NCBI GenBank assembly: GCA_950295325.1
Contig: OX485809.1
Span: 1,738,001-1,802,000 of the forward strand
DNA: 64,000 nucleotides
Origin: Polytrichum commune
Taxonomy: Eukaryota; Streptophyta; Polytrichopsida; Polytrichales; Polytrichaceae
Reading direction: 5' to 3'
Part shown: piece by piece, positions 21,321 through 33,464 of the stretch
Layout: every line of letters starts with the position of its first letter
Numbering within the stretch: the first letter of the stretch is position 1
The notes under the pieces: model-generated
What the model was told of the DNA's origin: nothing
The model's database searches: none
Seen by the model: the letters and a program-made list of their open reading frames with translations, nothing else
Made by a program: the position numbers and the translations under genes

Positions 21321-23759
21321 ACGATTTTAAGGTGCAACAATAAGAAGGGTGGGGAGGATAAACTATAAGCATAATCTCGATAAATGCCAAAGTAATTTAT
21401 TAAAGTCAACAAGTACATACTTGGCACAAGATGATAGAAAACATATCTAATGTGTTTGGTAGATTCCACATCCATTTGTTCAAACACATGCAACCATGTA
21501 CTCAAACAAAATTGCTCTTAGAGGGCATTGCAGATTAAATAAACTTTAAGTACTTGGATGCAATTATTTAAGTACTCAATTTCAATCAATTTCATGGATG
21601 CCCATTCCAATAATATCTAATGTATAAGGCATTCAAGTTCAAAGATACAAGAGAATGTTTCACACAAATCACAATCCACTTTGAATGGATACTCTATTAA
21701 AACCAAATAATTGCCACATTAAATCAGAAACATGTGCATGCTCACACAAAATAAGAGAAGCCATGTCTACGAACTTCTCATGTACCCAAATCCATATTCA
21801 AATCGTCCTCAATACTACCATTGTTCTCTTTAGTTTCTATATGACACATTTTCAAAATACGAACTTTTTGGCTGCTTCGATTCTATCCGGTGATACATCA
21901 ATACACATCTAATACATCAAAATTTAATGAGAAATATGTAAATCCTTAGTCATTACTTGAAGGTTTTGTCATTAAGATATGATGGGAAATGATTAAATAT
22001 TTATTTTTTGGTTAATTATATACAAATGAATGTTGACTAGTGAAAATACAATCAAAACACATGTTTTAATACTATCATAATCAATTATGCATCTTTTTAA
22101 TTGCAGGTTCTCACCATACAATCCTATTGTAGGATCCTATGATAAAACTTAGTATGTTAGACTTTTGGACTTGGACTTAATCCATTTTTACTTAAACATC
22201 AATCTTGTTTCTTTTCAATTTTTTGGTTGTCTAGGATAATATGGGCTAGATATCTCATGGCTATTTGTGAGAATGTTTCCATTGGTTTGCAAATTTTAGT
22301 TTGTGTGTGGGGGGGGGGGGGATGTGAAGGTTTTGTAGTTGTTTGGTGGTTGTAGTACATATGGTTCTCTAATGACCACAATGATGATGATAGGAGAGAG
22401 TATTGTCCATCCTAGTTGGGTTAATAATGATGTAGAGTGACATATTTTGTGAGTATTTTAGTGGTGGCTTCTATGGGGAATTTGTCATTACAGTATGTGA
22501 ATTCATATATATATATATAATTTAAGGTTTGGGTTTGAAAATAATGGTGGTTTGGATGTTGAGGGGGGGGGGCACCTAATACACATAGCATGTATGGTCT
22601 AAGGAGGGTTGGGCAGATGCATCGTGGTAGGTGGCATGTGCATGGGACTAGCCAGTAGGGTATGATATTGTCTGGGGACTTTCGTTGTTTTAACGGGCAT
22701 TTATTAATGTACGCATCTTCTTATGGGATGGGCTAAGAGTGTGTTTGCTAATGTGTGTGTCACTTTGTTGTGCCAGTTGATCCTCAAGTTATTAACGTGG
22801 TTGTTTGTACATTATTTGGATGAACTAAAAGTAAGTTGAGAGGATAGTATTTGAAATGTTATTCATAAGAAGTGCACTTATAAAAGTTACCACAATGACA
22901 TAAAATGCCATATGACGGTATTAACATTATCTAGTGTGTTGCTTACAAAATTGGAAGGGATATGTTTTATCCCCCCCCCTAGTTGTGTGTCACAAACTCC
23001 AATCCGCTTCAATATAGTTATGTGCAAATGCTCTAAGTACCACATTTGGAGTCAATTTGGTAGCTCTCACATGCGAACATGTCACGAAGGGGATATGTTA
23101 TGAGAAGGGGCAATGACTCCATGAATGAGCTAAATAGTATTATGTGTTGATGTCACCCATTTGATTAGATACTATTTGGCACTTTTTGAGTTTCTTGAAA
23201 TAAATTGACAACTTCTAAAGTCCAATAGTTCCCATGGGATGAATGTTCACAAAACCTACTGAGGAGGAGGGTGAAAATGTTGATTACAAGGTAGAGCTTG
23301 GAGATTTCTATATTAAGCTCAATTGACCCCTACATTGGAGTTTAAAACCCTATATTAGTCTAATGAACCCAAGCTAGGATGAACCATGAACCAACTTATA
23401 GGTGGGGGGGGCATGTTTTTACTACCTATTTTCATGTTGGTAGGTGTTAGGAAACATGTATATCAACTTGAACGTGATGCATTCGGAACATGAATCAAAA
23501 GTCATGTAGGCAAAATTCCCCGTACAATCCCAAGCATGCATAACTCCACAACAGGGTTGTATAGTCTTGCACTTGGCATAGATGAAAATAATATAACTTA
23601 TTTGAAAACCTCCCTATTTGAAAGTCATGTGCACAATAATAATCATGCCTTTGAAAATGCTTGTGATGATGAGCAAAGTTCATACATTTCAATATGTGTG
23701 TATGTGTGCACGCTTGTTTTTATTTTGTAAAAATAGGATAAATGGTCAATGGACTCCAA
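21321..23759. other. No gene recognised; several poly-G and AT runs
   Basis: Poly-G runs at 22310-22321, 22562-22571 and 23403-23410 and an AT run near 22507-22520. Frames under 80 codons only. No terminal repeats found. Confidence 0.4.
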
Positions 23760-23880
23760 GGATGATGGTCCGGTGGTTTTGACCAAGATGAGACGCCACA
23801 AGGTCCCAAGTTCAAACCCTCTCAACATGTCCTTGTCTTCGAGGCATGACTTGGAGGTCACGGCCCCAACAAGGTACAAA
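23760..23880 (+). repeat. tRNA-derived SINE-like sequence
   Basis: TGGTCCGGTGG (about 23766-23776, A-box position) is followed at a tRNA-like distance by AAGTTCAAACCC (23808-23819, B-box). A-box and B-box about 40 bases apart is the plant tRNA-SINE pattern. The 3' tail and target duplication were not resolved. Confidence 0.5.
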
Positions 23881-24557
23881 CGGTTCTAAAACCCTAAATA
23901 TCACAAAAGTCTTGCACAAATCGATTTTGAAAGTGTCCATGCCACCACATTAACATCATGCCCCATTGTCGGTTTTGCGTCATCTACCATTGAAACCTTA
24001 AACCCTTATAACTATACACACAAAGTTCAAATATAGACATACATTGTCCATTGTAACAATGACCATCTCAAGCTTTAGAAGTACATATAGTAATATGGCA
24101 TCTATGTTCATATATACGCTCTTAAAGTGACGATTTTAGAACATTAAATGTAAAATGAAATGACACAAGTTCTACAAGACATATATCTCTCTCTATCCCA
24201 CACACACATCTCTAAATTAAGGTTGATAGAAAAGATCTTGACACGACTCCATGATCCCCATTGATAAATATATAAGATACAACATAGTGTATAGTTTTAA
24301 AATACAACCAATGGACACACACGCCCAAAATGAGTCCAATAATAGTCTAAAACATCAATGTTTTGAGCCAAGATTCTGTGGAAGGTGACAGAATCAAGGG
24401 CATTAGGGTCGATTTGTGTGTCAAGATTGGGAGCCGTGGGTTTGCTGATGCCCAAGAATGTTATAAACTGCAGTACATTCAATTAAATATCAATGAGAAT
24501 GACAACAAAGAATACTACACTCTCTTGGGTTTTTAGTGTCACGTACTCGGTCTGCAA
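23881..24557. other. No gene recognised
   Basis: AT-rich with short frames only. Confidence 0.4.
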
Positions 24558-25116
24558 AGGGTCACTATGGCCGTCGAAATCGAGAGGCCGTGGGATTGAG
24601 TGGCCAAACTTTGTTGAGAGTCCAAAGAAATGGGTTGAAAATTGTCAATAAAATATAGTAGTAGGAGCTTTCAGTCGGGCATAGTGTGAAGTCTCCAAAG
24701 GCCAAACCCAAAGTTCAAACCTTTGGCCATGAACTCCCACAACCTCTCGACTTGGATGGCCATACTGTGAAGCCTCCAAAGGCCAAGCCCAAAGTCCAAA
24801 CCCAAAGGAGCATCCCACTTTATTCCTTGCCCAAAACAACCCCTCCAATCTAACGACCGAGATCTTGTCAATGATTGAATTTTTATGGGAAAAAACTGAC
24901 GGCCTCTCGACCATAGTTTGGGTTTCCATTCCCGTCCGACCCAAACTTCTTTCAAGAGTCCGTCGCCTCCTACAAAAGGAAATCATTTTAAATTGCAATG
25001 GCCTTCGGACTTTGGCCTTAGTGTGAAGGGTAGAGAGGTTGAACTCTTGGTTTCTTGCAACATAATTGGTGAAAATCAACGGCCTCTCGACCTTCGGCCA
25101 TAGTGTGAAGTGCCCC
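24558..25116. mobile_element. Tourist-like MITE, family B copy 2
   Basis: Same orientation and content as 17197-17776, including the internal GTGTGAAGCCTCCAAAGGCC duplication. The right end is GGCCATAGTGTGAAGTGCCCC followed by TAA at 25117-25119; the left tip (AAGGGTCACTATGG) has lost a few bases. A family A element follows directly, the reverse of the order at 16.7-17.8 kb. Confidence 0.8.
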
Positions 25117-25119
25117 TAA

Positions 25120-25603
25120 GGGCCACTTCACACACGAGCCAAGAGCCATGACCATGAAATTGTGAGAGCCCAAAAGGCATGCCAACACACCTCCAAAAAC
25201 ATGTAGTGTGGTCACAGATGCTCAAGTGTAGTGGGAAGTCATATGTGACCGGGCCCTCAACCAAATGCTATTTCGATGAATGTCTGTTCATGTGGGTCCT
25301 CACACATGATGAAATAGAATGAATCAACAGTTGTGAGCATTCAAAGAGTCGTGGTCTCCCGGTTTCGTGTTAGGTCTACATTGAAGAGGTAGTTTTTGAA
25401 AATAGTGAAGTCACCACGAAACATGATCCATTCGATGCCATGTAGGAATCCATGTAGACTTTACATCCATCTGGCATTCATATAGTCCGTTGGTCCCTCA
25501 AGAGTAGTGTGAAGTGAACTTGGACCAGCTCCACCTTTTCCACCAATGAGAGTGCTTGAAGTGCAATGGTCACATGCTCTTAGTTTTGTGTGTGAAGTGG
25601 CCC
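25120..25603. mobile_element. Tourist-like MITE, family A copy 3
   Basis: Begins GGGCCACTTCACACACGAG, ends GTGTGAAGTGGCCC, with TAA on both sides (25117-25119, 25604-25606). This is the best-preserved family A copy and supports the PIF/Harbinger-Tourist call for the family. The interior is noncoding. Confidence 0.87.
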
Positions 25604-25716
25604 TAAATTGCCTAGAGACTTAGAATGTATGCCATGTATGTTAATTTGTCCACATGATACTATTTGTCAATATAACTAATTGATCAAAGTGAACATTTAA
25701 TGTGTTATGTCATTTA

Positions 25717-26874
25717 GACTGTATTCACACTAGTGACCATGGGCCATGACCGTTGGTTTCTAAATTTTCCCATTTGTTGAGAAATGAGTAGTGGTCACAT
25801 TTTGTTTTACATGAAGGTCACCAAAAATAAGAAAGTTCGTGTTAGAAAATGGACGAGAAAGTGACATGGAAGTGAGATGCAATCCTACATTTTCATAATT
25901 GGATAATGTTTGGTGGTCACCAGAGTTCGGGAAGTTTTTGAAGCCTTAGTGGCTAATTGCCGGTAGTTGCTACGAAGGGTCGGATTTTTTCCAATTTACA
26001 TCGGCAAGAGCCGGTCTTTTGTAAAATCAATCAGCCAATTGCCTATATTTTCATATTTTCATTGGCCAATATCCGATTAAATGGAATTCATATCGGCACT
26101 AATTGTTTTAAAAATGTATGAAAAGTTATTAGAAATCATTTCTTAGTACAAAATCTTGAATAAGTGAAAAGAAAGGCATGTTCAAAACGTTAAATTTGAA
26201 GAGTTAATATCCTTGGCATGAATTGAACCTAGCAATGCCTTCACCGCTTGAAGGCCAAGGGTCCCCCAATTCTTCATAGAAACAATTGGATCCGGTCATG
26301 GAAAGGTTGCATAATTCAAAAAGTTTAAGGTTTAGGGTACTTCCTCAAGTGCATCATCAGATGCCCCAAACAAATAGCGCTCTGGATGCTTTTGGCTGAA
26401 ATCCAGTAACTCACAAGAAGAATCGGCTACATTTCCGGGACATTTTCTGGTCCATCGGCTAATTGCCGGAGGATTGAAATTACAGTTGGATTGCCATCCA
26501 ATGGTTGGAAATTTGGACCGGCCATGAGGGGAAATCCATCGGCTGATAATGAACTAGCCATCGGTTTTCCCCGAACATAGGTGGTCACCTATATTTTATG
26601 GCGAGAGAATCCAAATAGGTTATCTCAACAAAAAATGAAGGCGGCCATGTTAGAAATTTATATAATTGTAGTATTTTAGTTATTTTGTAGTTTATTTTCA
26701 TTAAATGCACCACTTCCCAATCTAAGTATGCTCTACACTATGTCCCATGACCAAGGCTTGTAAACAAATGACTTAGACAATCTCGTGGTTGTGGCTTCAA
26801 ACTGCTCAGCATGACCACAAAAAATCCTAATTTTTTTTTCCTTGCGGCCCTTGGTCACATGTGTAAATTGGCCC
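25717..26874. mobile_element. Harbinger-like MITE containing a nested hAT MITE
   Basis: The left end GACTGTATTCACACTAGTGACC pairs with the right end, which reads GGGCCAATTTACACATGTGACC on the other strand. TTA lies on both sides (25714-25716, 26875-26877). Removing the nested 660-bp element and its duplication leaves about 490 bp, similar to families A and B. Confidence 0.75.
25921..26580. mobile_element. hAT-type MITE, second family, nested
   Basis: Starts CAGAGTTCGGGAA and ends TTCCCCGAACATAG. Perfect 8-bp duplications GTGGTCAC lie at 25913-25920 and 26581-26588. The interior repeats TCGGCTAATTGCCGG-type motifs near both ends, a pattern expected of hAT transposase binding sites. No coding capacity. 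Confidence 0.85.
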
Positions 26875-27187
26875 TTAGAATAGCACATTGAATTACTTAA
26901 AACGATAGTTCTACGTTCTAATGTGCTTAGGGGATGGTATAATTGAGCATACTAATATCAAGTGTATCAAAGGAGAAGGTATGTATGTGTTATTTAATTA
27001 GTTTTTCTTATCCTCCATCTTTTATTGATCATGGTTGTGTCTCAAAATTGTGTTACATTAATGAATCTATGTTGGAAAAAACAACTAAAAAAACCAATAA
27101 ATAAAATCAATTTGAAAATTAGATTTTTCTTGATTTAGTTGTGATGATTGAAAGTTATTGTTTGTTGATACCTAAATTGAATACATA
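26875..27187. other. No gene recognised
   Basis: AT-rich spacer between two mobile elements. Confidence 0.4.
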
Positions 27188-27196
27188 GGTCCTCCC

Positions 27197-27920
27197 CCTA
27201 GGGGTGGACTCTTCATTGGCAACCTAAATGACGTGTGTGGGTCGCTATGAAATGAGACCCTTATATATATGAGAATTTCATAGAGAAAAACAAATGTATA
27301 CATACTAATGGTAGCCTAGAGTACGGACTCATGTATTTATACTAAGATTTTCAATGTAATGTAATAAATGCCTCCATTGCATATACAAAAATGTAATCTT
27401 GAATTAAATAAGAATTTATTACATATAAATTCCAACTTCGCTTTCTAATAAGAAAGTCATTGAGCATTTTTCCATCCAAAGCACGTAACTCAACGATCGC
27501 ATCAAGCAAACAAAAACAGGAGGGCACAATAACTCAACCACAATCTAAAGAGCGAAACTCAAGGGAGCCACGAGCGTTCCATGAGCCTCCAATTTTTTTT
27601 AAAAAAACCTAGAACCCAAATTCAAACCTCAACAAAAATGGAGAAGGTAGTCATTGAGGACTATTGTGACAATAATGAATGACAACATGGATTGGATGGT
27701 ACTTACACTTGTATTGACAATGTTCTCTCCAAACCCTAGGGCCCTTTTTATTGTACATCTACCTTTACTTCAACATTCTTAGTAGCCTATTTAAATGTAC
27801 ACACTAAAGAAAAAAATAATGCATATGCCTTATGCATACTATGTACGTCAATGCCTCAAATAATACCCCTTCTTTCAATCACATTAGTTCATACTTGGTG
27901 CGAGGAGTCCACTCCCCAGG
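27197..27920. mobile_element. Mutator-like MITE with 9-bp target duplication
   Basis: The ends CCTAGGGGTGGACTCTTC and GAGGAGTCCACTCCCCAGG form an inverted repeat of about 19 bp with a few mismatches. Perfect 9-bp direct repeats GGTCCTCCC flank at 27188-27196 and 27921-27929. A 9-bp duplication is characteristic of Mutator-like elements. The 724-bp interior is AT-rich and has no recognisable gene. Confidence 0.8.
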
Positions 27921-28026
27921 GGTCCTCCCAATTGTGTTCACTTATCTAGTAGTTATGAACATTTGAAGAGGGAGTCCAATCTCTTCCAAACATTGTTGAA
28001 GATGTTTGGTTTTTCGATTCTCAACT

Positions 28027-28390
28027 AGGGACCACTTCACACACGAGACTGAAGGCCCGTGACCATCGCATTCTAAGTTGATCTCTCATTGCTCAAAAAG
28101 GCCGAGACAGTCCAAGTTCACTTCACACTAGAGAAGGTGAAGGCTTAAGGACCCAAAGAAATTATCATGGATGAAAAGTCTACATGAATTCTTACATGAG
28201 AGATCATGAATGTTGTTTCATGGTCTTCCGGAATTCGTGTCGGGCTACCTCCAAGAGGTAGGCTTGACACAAAGTCCAACAGACCATGCCAATTCAACAA
28301 TCCGTACGACCTTCAGATGAAAGTCAAAAACCCTCACAATTACATGGTCACGGTCACGATCACGACCCTTGGCTCATGCCACACGTCTAC
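28027..28390. mobile_element. Tourist-like MITE, family A copy 4 (decayed)
   Basis: Starts GGACCACTTCACACACGAGACTGAAGGCCC and continues with TCCAAGTTCACTTCACACTAG and CTACCTCCAAGAGGTAG. The right end has decayed to GGCTCATGCCACACG. Confidence 0.7.
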
Positions 28391-28753
28391 CGATTACAAA
28401 AGTAACCGAATTACATCCACATACCTTAGCCTCCCCCAAAACACGATGTAGAGTGTGGGGGCTTGCTAGTAGTAGGCTTTTTCTATGTTGGATGGATGAG
28501 AAATAACTTGTACAATGTGACACACGCTTGCTCGCATGCATTCAAGTTCAAATTGCGGCCGAGCCGAGCCGGGCCACCAACTGTTAATAAGTGTCAACCG
28601 CAACCGATATTTTGTAGGCCAAAAATACCCTAGTGCCATAAGGCAACTACTTTGCATTGCTAGGGCTCCAACTTGGAGGGCACAAGCAAACAAGCAACCC
28701 AAGAGAGAGTCGAAGGGTGGGGGCATTAGAACTTGCTTCCATAATAACTGCAC

Positions 28754-28760
28754 TTATAAA
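28754..28760 (+). promoter_or_regulatory. Candidate TATA box of the PAS gene
   Basis: TATAAAC in ACTTATAAACCTCGC, just before composition shifts from AT-rich to GC-rich. It would place transcription initiation near 28785 and give an untranslated leader of about 765 nt unless a leader intron exists. Position-based inference only. Confidence 0.35.
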
Positions 28761-28784
28761 CCTCGCTTATTATTAGCCGGCAAA

Positions 28785-29550
28785 GGAGAAGGAAGAGGGG
28801 AGGGTGGCGGGCCCTACCACCTCCCAGCATGGCATGTACGGCGCGGGCCGCGCGTGCCTGCCCGTAGAAACCCAAGGGGCCTCCCACCGGCCCCCCGCGG
28901 GCAGGGTACGGCGCCTGCCCGGAGAAAAAAAGAGAAGCCACGATGGGACCCTCCAACCGTGGGGCCCACTCCCCCCCTCCCCTTCTCCGCTGTGCAATTG
29001 CCTACTTCTTCGCCTCGCCCTCCGGCCTCCAACACTCCGCTCTTCACTCGCTTCGATTTTCCTTCTTCACTTCTTCCACTGCCATCGCTGGCGCCTCCTG
29101 CTTCTTCTCCTCCTCCTTCTCCCTCTTTCCTCAACCTTCTTCCTCCCTCTTCAGCCCTCACCGTCGGCAATAAACCGCACGTCCTCGGCCCTCCGAGTTT
29201 GACAAAGTTTGAAGGATTTTTGAACCCCTTTGAACAACGCCGCTTTTGCGAGTTTGATTGCCAGATTGAGGGTTGGGTTTGGTGGGGATTGACTCGAGTT
29301 TGTTCTCCAAAATTGAGCGCAAGTTTTGTGGAAGGTGTGTTTTTGTGTGAGAGAGTTAGGTTGGGTGATGCTGCGGCGGTGGGCGTACCATTGATTGGTA
29401 AAAGGAGGAGAAGTTGGTATAGCTGATGAGATAGGCGTGTTTTGCGTTCTGGAAGTTAATGCGTTCAAGGAAGACCAAGAGGAAGGGGGAATAGTGGTGG
29501 TGGTGGTGTGGCTGTGAGGTGTACGTGATAGTTTTGTTAAGTGAGCGAGA
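28785..29550 (+). promoter_or_regulatory. GC-rich 5' leader/promoter region of the PAS gene
   Basis: The only clearly GC-rich block of the window, with pyrimidine-rich CTTCTTCTCC-type runs at 29095-29160 typical of plant leaders. A long open frame crosses it but has no domain, and its composition (proline/serine/arginine-rich on both strands) reflects base bias. A TGA in frame nine bases before the ATG at 29551 closes the leader. Confidence 0.5.
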
Positions 29551-31870
29551 ATGTTTCTGGAAGTCGGGTACAAGCCTGCGGGCATGTATGGAATCGAGAT
29601 GAAGCAGAGCAAGATGTTTGCGGAGCAAGACCATCATCGCGCAGCACAGGAATTTGTGCTGGAGCTCACAAGCGCGAGCTCGCCACGTGGTCCTCGCACT
29701 TTAAGGCTCCCTGAGAAGAAGCGGCAGCCGATTGTAGCTTATGACGCGCTTGTGCAAGCAGAGGATGTCCCTGTCCCCATGTTTGCCGTCGACCTTGACA
29801 TGCGCTGTGTCTTTTGGAACAAGTAAGCCACCTTTCTACTTAATAATACACTTAGTGCCCGAGTGTCATGCCGTTGGGAAGCTTGCATTCCAATTGTAGT
29901 CGCACGGATGAAATACTGCCCCAAGCGCCAATCTGCAAGGACAGGCCTCCAATTACTAAACGTGGAGAGAGCCTTGTATTTGGCACCGTCTGCTGCACTT
30001 GTGCCTTGATGGAGGCGTTTGATAGTATTCTCCTTACGTGCTGCCACTTAAACTCCCATCTTCCTCTATTCTGAACTCTCTCACTACATCTCACAGTGTG
30101 TTTCTTGGCATTCGGCCCCTGGCTTAGCCTCATGCTTCCTGCAACATGGGGGTTATGGGCTATGGGTGAGCGAGCTATGCATTCATCATCACGAGTGAAT
30201 CTGCGCTAAGTGAATGAACGTCTTGTTGGATGGTGGGGGGTTTGAGCGTATAAAAACTGTTCGCTGACCTTGAACTGTATGTTGGTTTGTACAGACGTGC
30301 TGCTGAGTTGACTGGCTGGACCGAAGCTGAAATCTTCTCCATGCCCAAGTTTACAGACACCTTGTTCAGCACTCCATCATCATCTCACACGTGAGTATCT
30401 TGACTTTGAACTAGCCCCTGCAAGTGCCCGTTGTCAAATGCCACCCGAAATATGTACATTTGAAAGAACAAATTCCACTGGATTCTTACGCTCCCTCACT
30501 TTGAGAGATTCATTTCTTTTGTACAACACTGACGGGCTTAGATCTGGTTGTTCAGGGACTGCGAGGATGTGTTGAAGGCTGCTCTGGAGGGGCAAGACTG
30601 TGCTCCTGAGGTCTGGACTATGAAGACAGGGCGGAAAGAGGACATCAAGGTTCAACTATTCTCAAGCGCACGCACCAACAACTTGGGTGCTATCTGCGGG
30701 GCTCTTTGTGTCATCGTGGCTTTGCCACTTAATGCACGAGTGATGCAACAACCTACCATCGACGTGGAATGCAACACACGGGCTATCGAGAAAGTCAGAC
30801 TTCTGGATATTGAAGGTAAGAGTCTGCCTTCTGCCTGCCTATCTGCAAGTGCTACTTATGATGATGGCGACGACGAATTACATTCCTTGGTTGTCGGTGA
30901 ATAAACCTACTAAACCTCATGGTGTGTGGTAGCTGACGAACCTTTCTCTTTTTTCTCTTTGTAATGACAGAGAATCAGCTCAACACTGACGATGAGATTA
31001 GTCCCCGAGGCAGTGAGGATCAATTTTTGGCTGCTATCGAGCAACCCCCCTCCCCCTACTCCGATGATGGCTTGGACGTCATTGACATGTTTGGTGACCC
31101 CGGGAGCCTTGTGTCGGAAGAAGAAAGCACTTCTGTGTGTTCCCAGGATTGGTGCAAGAGTGAGCAAAGCTCACAAACCTTGGTTGGGTCAGGTAGCGGC
31201 CTTGGGCCCAGCAGTTTGACACGAGCACGAGTGATGGTTGTGGATCCCGTCCTTCGCAGCCGCAAATCTCTCAAGCTGATGCTTGAGCGCTGCGGTTTCA
31301 ATGTCTCGTGCGCACTCTCAGGGAGTGAGGCGTTGTGGAGATTCGAGCAGAGCTTGCAAGATCCTGAAGGCTATTCTGTCATCTTTGTCAATCTCTCGGT
31401 AGCACGACATGAAGATTACAATTTTGTTCACGAGATCAGGGCCATGGAGCAAGATGCCAATTTGTCCTCACCATCTCTCATCGTGGCTGTGACTGATCTT
31501 GACAGGTGCATTTCTTGAACCTTCCTGTGTTTTGCTAATCAAGTCAGATCTAATTACCCAGCCTGTGTCTGAATTTGGTGTTAGTGATCTGCACTTGGTG
31601 TGTTGACAAATGTAGGATTGATTGAATGAGTTCTGATGATGATTTGTGTTTTGTTTATGCAGATGGGACATTGCTAGTGGCAGAGAGGCCTCTATACAGA
31701 AGGATGTGGCTGCTGGTGTAGATGCAGTTATCAATTGTCCATCAAGAGTGCAACAACTACGCGATACACTTGCAACGCTCGGTGTTTCAATTGACCATCT
31801 CGATTTTGCTAACAAGTCACCGCGGTCGTCTTTCAACTCATGGAATAATCCGCTCATTTTGGCCCGATGA
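29551..31870 (+). CDS. PAS domain plus pseudo-receiver protein, 456 residues, five exons
   Basis: Exons are 29551-29822, 30295-30390, 30556-30815, 30971-31505 and 31663-31870. All introns have GT/AG borders and the phases (2, 2, 1, 2) join into one 456-codon frame. The ATG is fixed by an in-frame TGA just upstream. Residues ~60-205 look like a PAS sensor domain (VPMFAVDLDMRCVFWNKRA then AELTGWTEAEIF). Residues ~210-290 are an acidic, serine-rich linker. Residues ~296-440 resemble a two-component receiver: ARVMVVDP for strand 1, IFVNLS where the phospho-acceptor Asp should be (Asn350), IVAVTD (Thr384), and VINCPS where the conserved Lys should be. A pseudo-receiver is therefore likely, unable to take phosphate by the normal route. 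Known of the families: PAS domains sense ligands or partners, and pseudo-receivers act through protein contacts. Ligand, location and partners are unknown. No kinase or DNA-binding domain is present. Confidence 0.85.
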
Positions 31871-33464
31871 GTGACCTGAGTCATGAGCTTCTTCAGCTGC
31901 TATCCCTATCTTAATTCTTTCTCAGTAGAATACATGTAGTTTTTTTTTGTAGAATAGTTACAGCAGCATACCTTTACACTTCCCTCTGGTTCTTCCATCT
32001 TTTAAGTGAAGTGACCGGTCCAGAAGGGGCCTACTCTCTTATGGGGTTGAGTGGATAATACCTTCCACCTCCCCATGAAATTTTAGAGGAAAGCCCCATG
32101 GGCAGTAGAGTGTTAGCTTTGGTTGGTTAACACGAGCTAGAATGATGTCGAACGCAGCAAGGGCTGTGTTTGTACATCTAGTTTGAGTTCCAAAATCTAC
32201 GGCTCTCATCTCTAAAGTAATGATCCCTATAGTAGAGGGTGGTCATTGTTTGGGGCCCTGTACAAGAAATTTTACATCAGGAAGACTGCCAGGTTTAACT
32301 CGTGGTCTTCCTTTCTGTGTATTATACACACTTCTTGATCTATACTTATCTCAATCACAATTGTACACTGACCTTTGGGGTCTGAGTTATTTTCATTCCT
32401 CCGTTGATCTCCATGCAAGTTCTTCAATGATGTACTGTGCCTGAAAAGATTCGTGGTGAATAACTCGCAATTTTCTTTCAGGCTTTGTTGTTGACACTGT
32501 TTGTTTCTTTTGAATGCTTTACAGCAGGTAGTTGACCGTAAGGTCTCTCTTTTCATGAGCAACGTGGTCTTTAGGGAACTGAGGGTTTGCTTTTTAACAA
32601 CAACAATCAGCTATGGGAAATCACACTATCCAACTCTTTGGGAAAGCTGTTTTGACAAACTGTTCAGATACTACTCCCTCTATTGGAAATACTTTAACGT
32701 GTAAGATAAGGTATCTGCTTGCAAAACACCACTCCATCCCTCTCGAGGAACAGAATTCAATTCCTCAACGCACACGTCCTCGTTGGATTAAATTCCTGGC
32801 AGACAACTCGTACACGGGCACAAATCCAGCAAAATCTATTTTCTGGTGTGTTCAAAGGAACTTAGTCCTGATGAAGAGATGTTGACTTGAGTCGCCTCCA
32901 GAATTTGGAATGTGACCTTTATGGTTATGGCTTGTAACTGTATTAATCTTCAAGAGTAGTTCAGACTCTAATCTTGTTTGCTACAAACTAACCGATACTG
33001 AACACATTCACCCAACCACTTGTTGAATGTTTGAGGTAACTGGTTGTAACTCTCTGAGACATGTATCCTACTGTTACTTGCATCTGACTTGCAGTCAGTT
33101 GCCAGGGATAATGAGGACAGAGGGAGGGAAAGATCATTCAAAACTCTTCTCATTTGCAGTATGTACCCAAGTACTTCTCACTTGGATCCACAAGTGCACC
33201 TTACTCCAGTAACTTCCCTGGATTTGACTAACCCTCGAAAGTCAAATCATCATCTCTTGTTATTGTTCTCCTTGTGGCAGCTGTCACGATAATGGCACCC
33301 TTCCAGAAGACTGACAATCGTACAGGATGTACGTTACTGACTTCCCTCTTGAGGGTAAGTTTTGTTGGCTTGCGGAACTTCCTCAGACGTGCTAAAGTAG
33401 GCCAGATAAATTTGTGGTTACTTATCTTGAACAGACACCTAACTTACATGTGAGCAGTGTGGAT
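31871..33464 (+). other. 3' flank of the PAS gene; no separate gene recognised
   Basis: GC and codon-like texture remain above the surrounding AT-rich DNA to about 33.3 kb, so part may be 3' untranslated sequence or a noncoding exon. Frames of 60-95 codons on both strands have no motif and no clear splice partners. Confidence 0.35.

Noticed and set aside
28536-29426. A 296-codon plus-strand open frame upstream of the PAS gene
   Set aside because: GC-rich leader region with overlapping open frames on both strands, proline/serine/arginine-rich composition, and no domain. The composition of the leader explains it.
32220-33300. Further exons of the PAS gene or a separate small gene
   Set aside because: The frame at 31870 ends in a stop after a receiver-like C-terminus, and no downstream segment shows matching splice phase or a domain.
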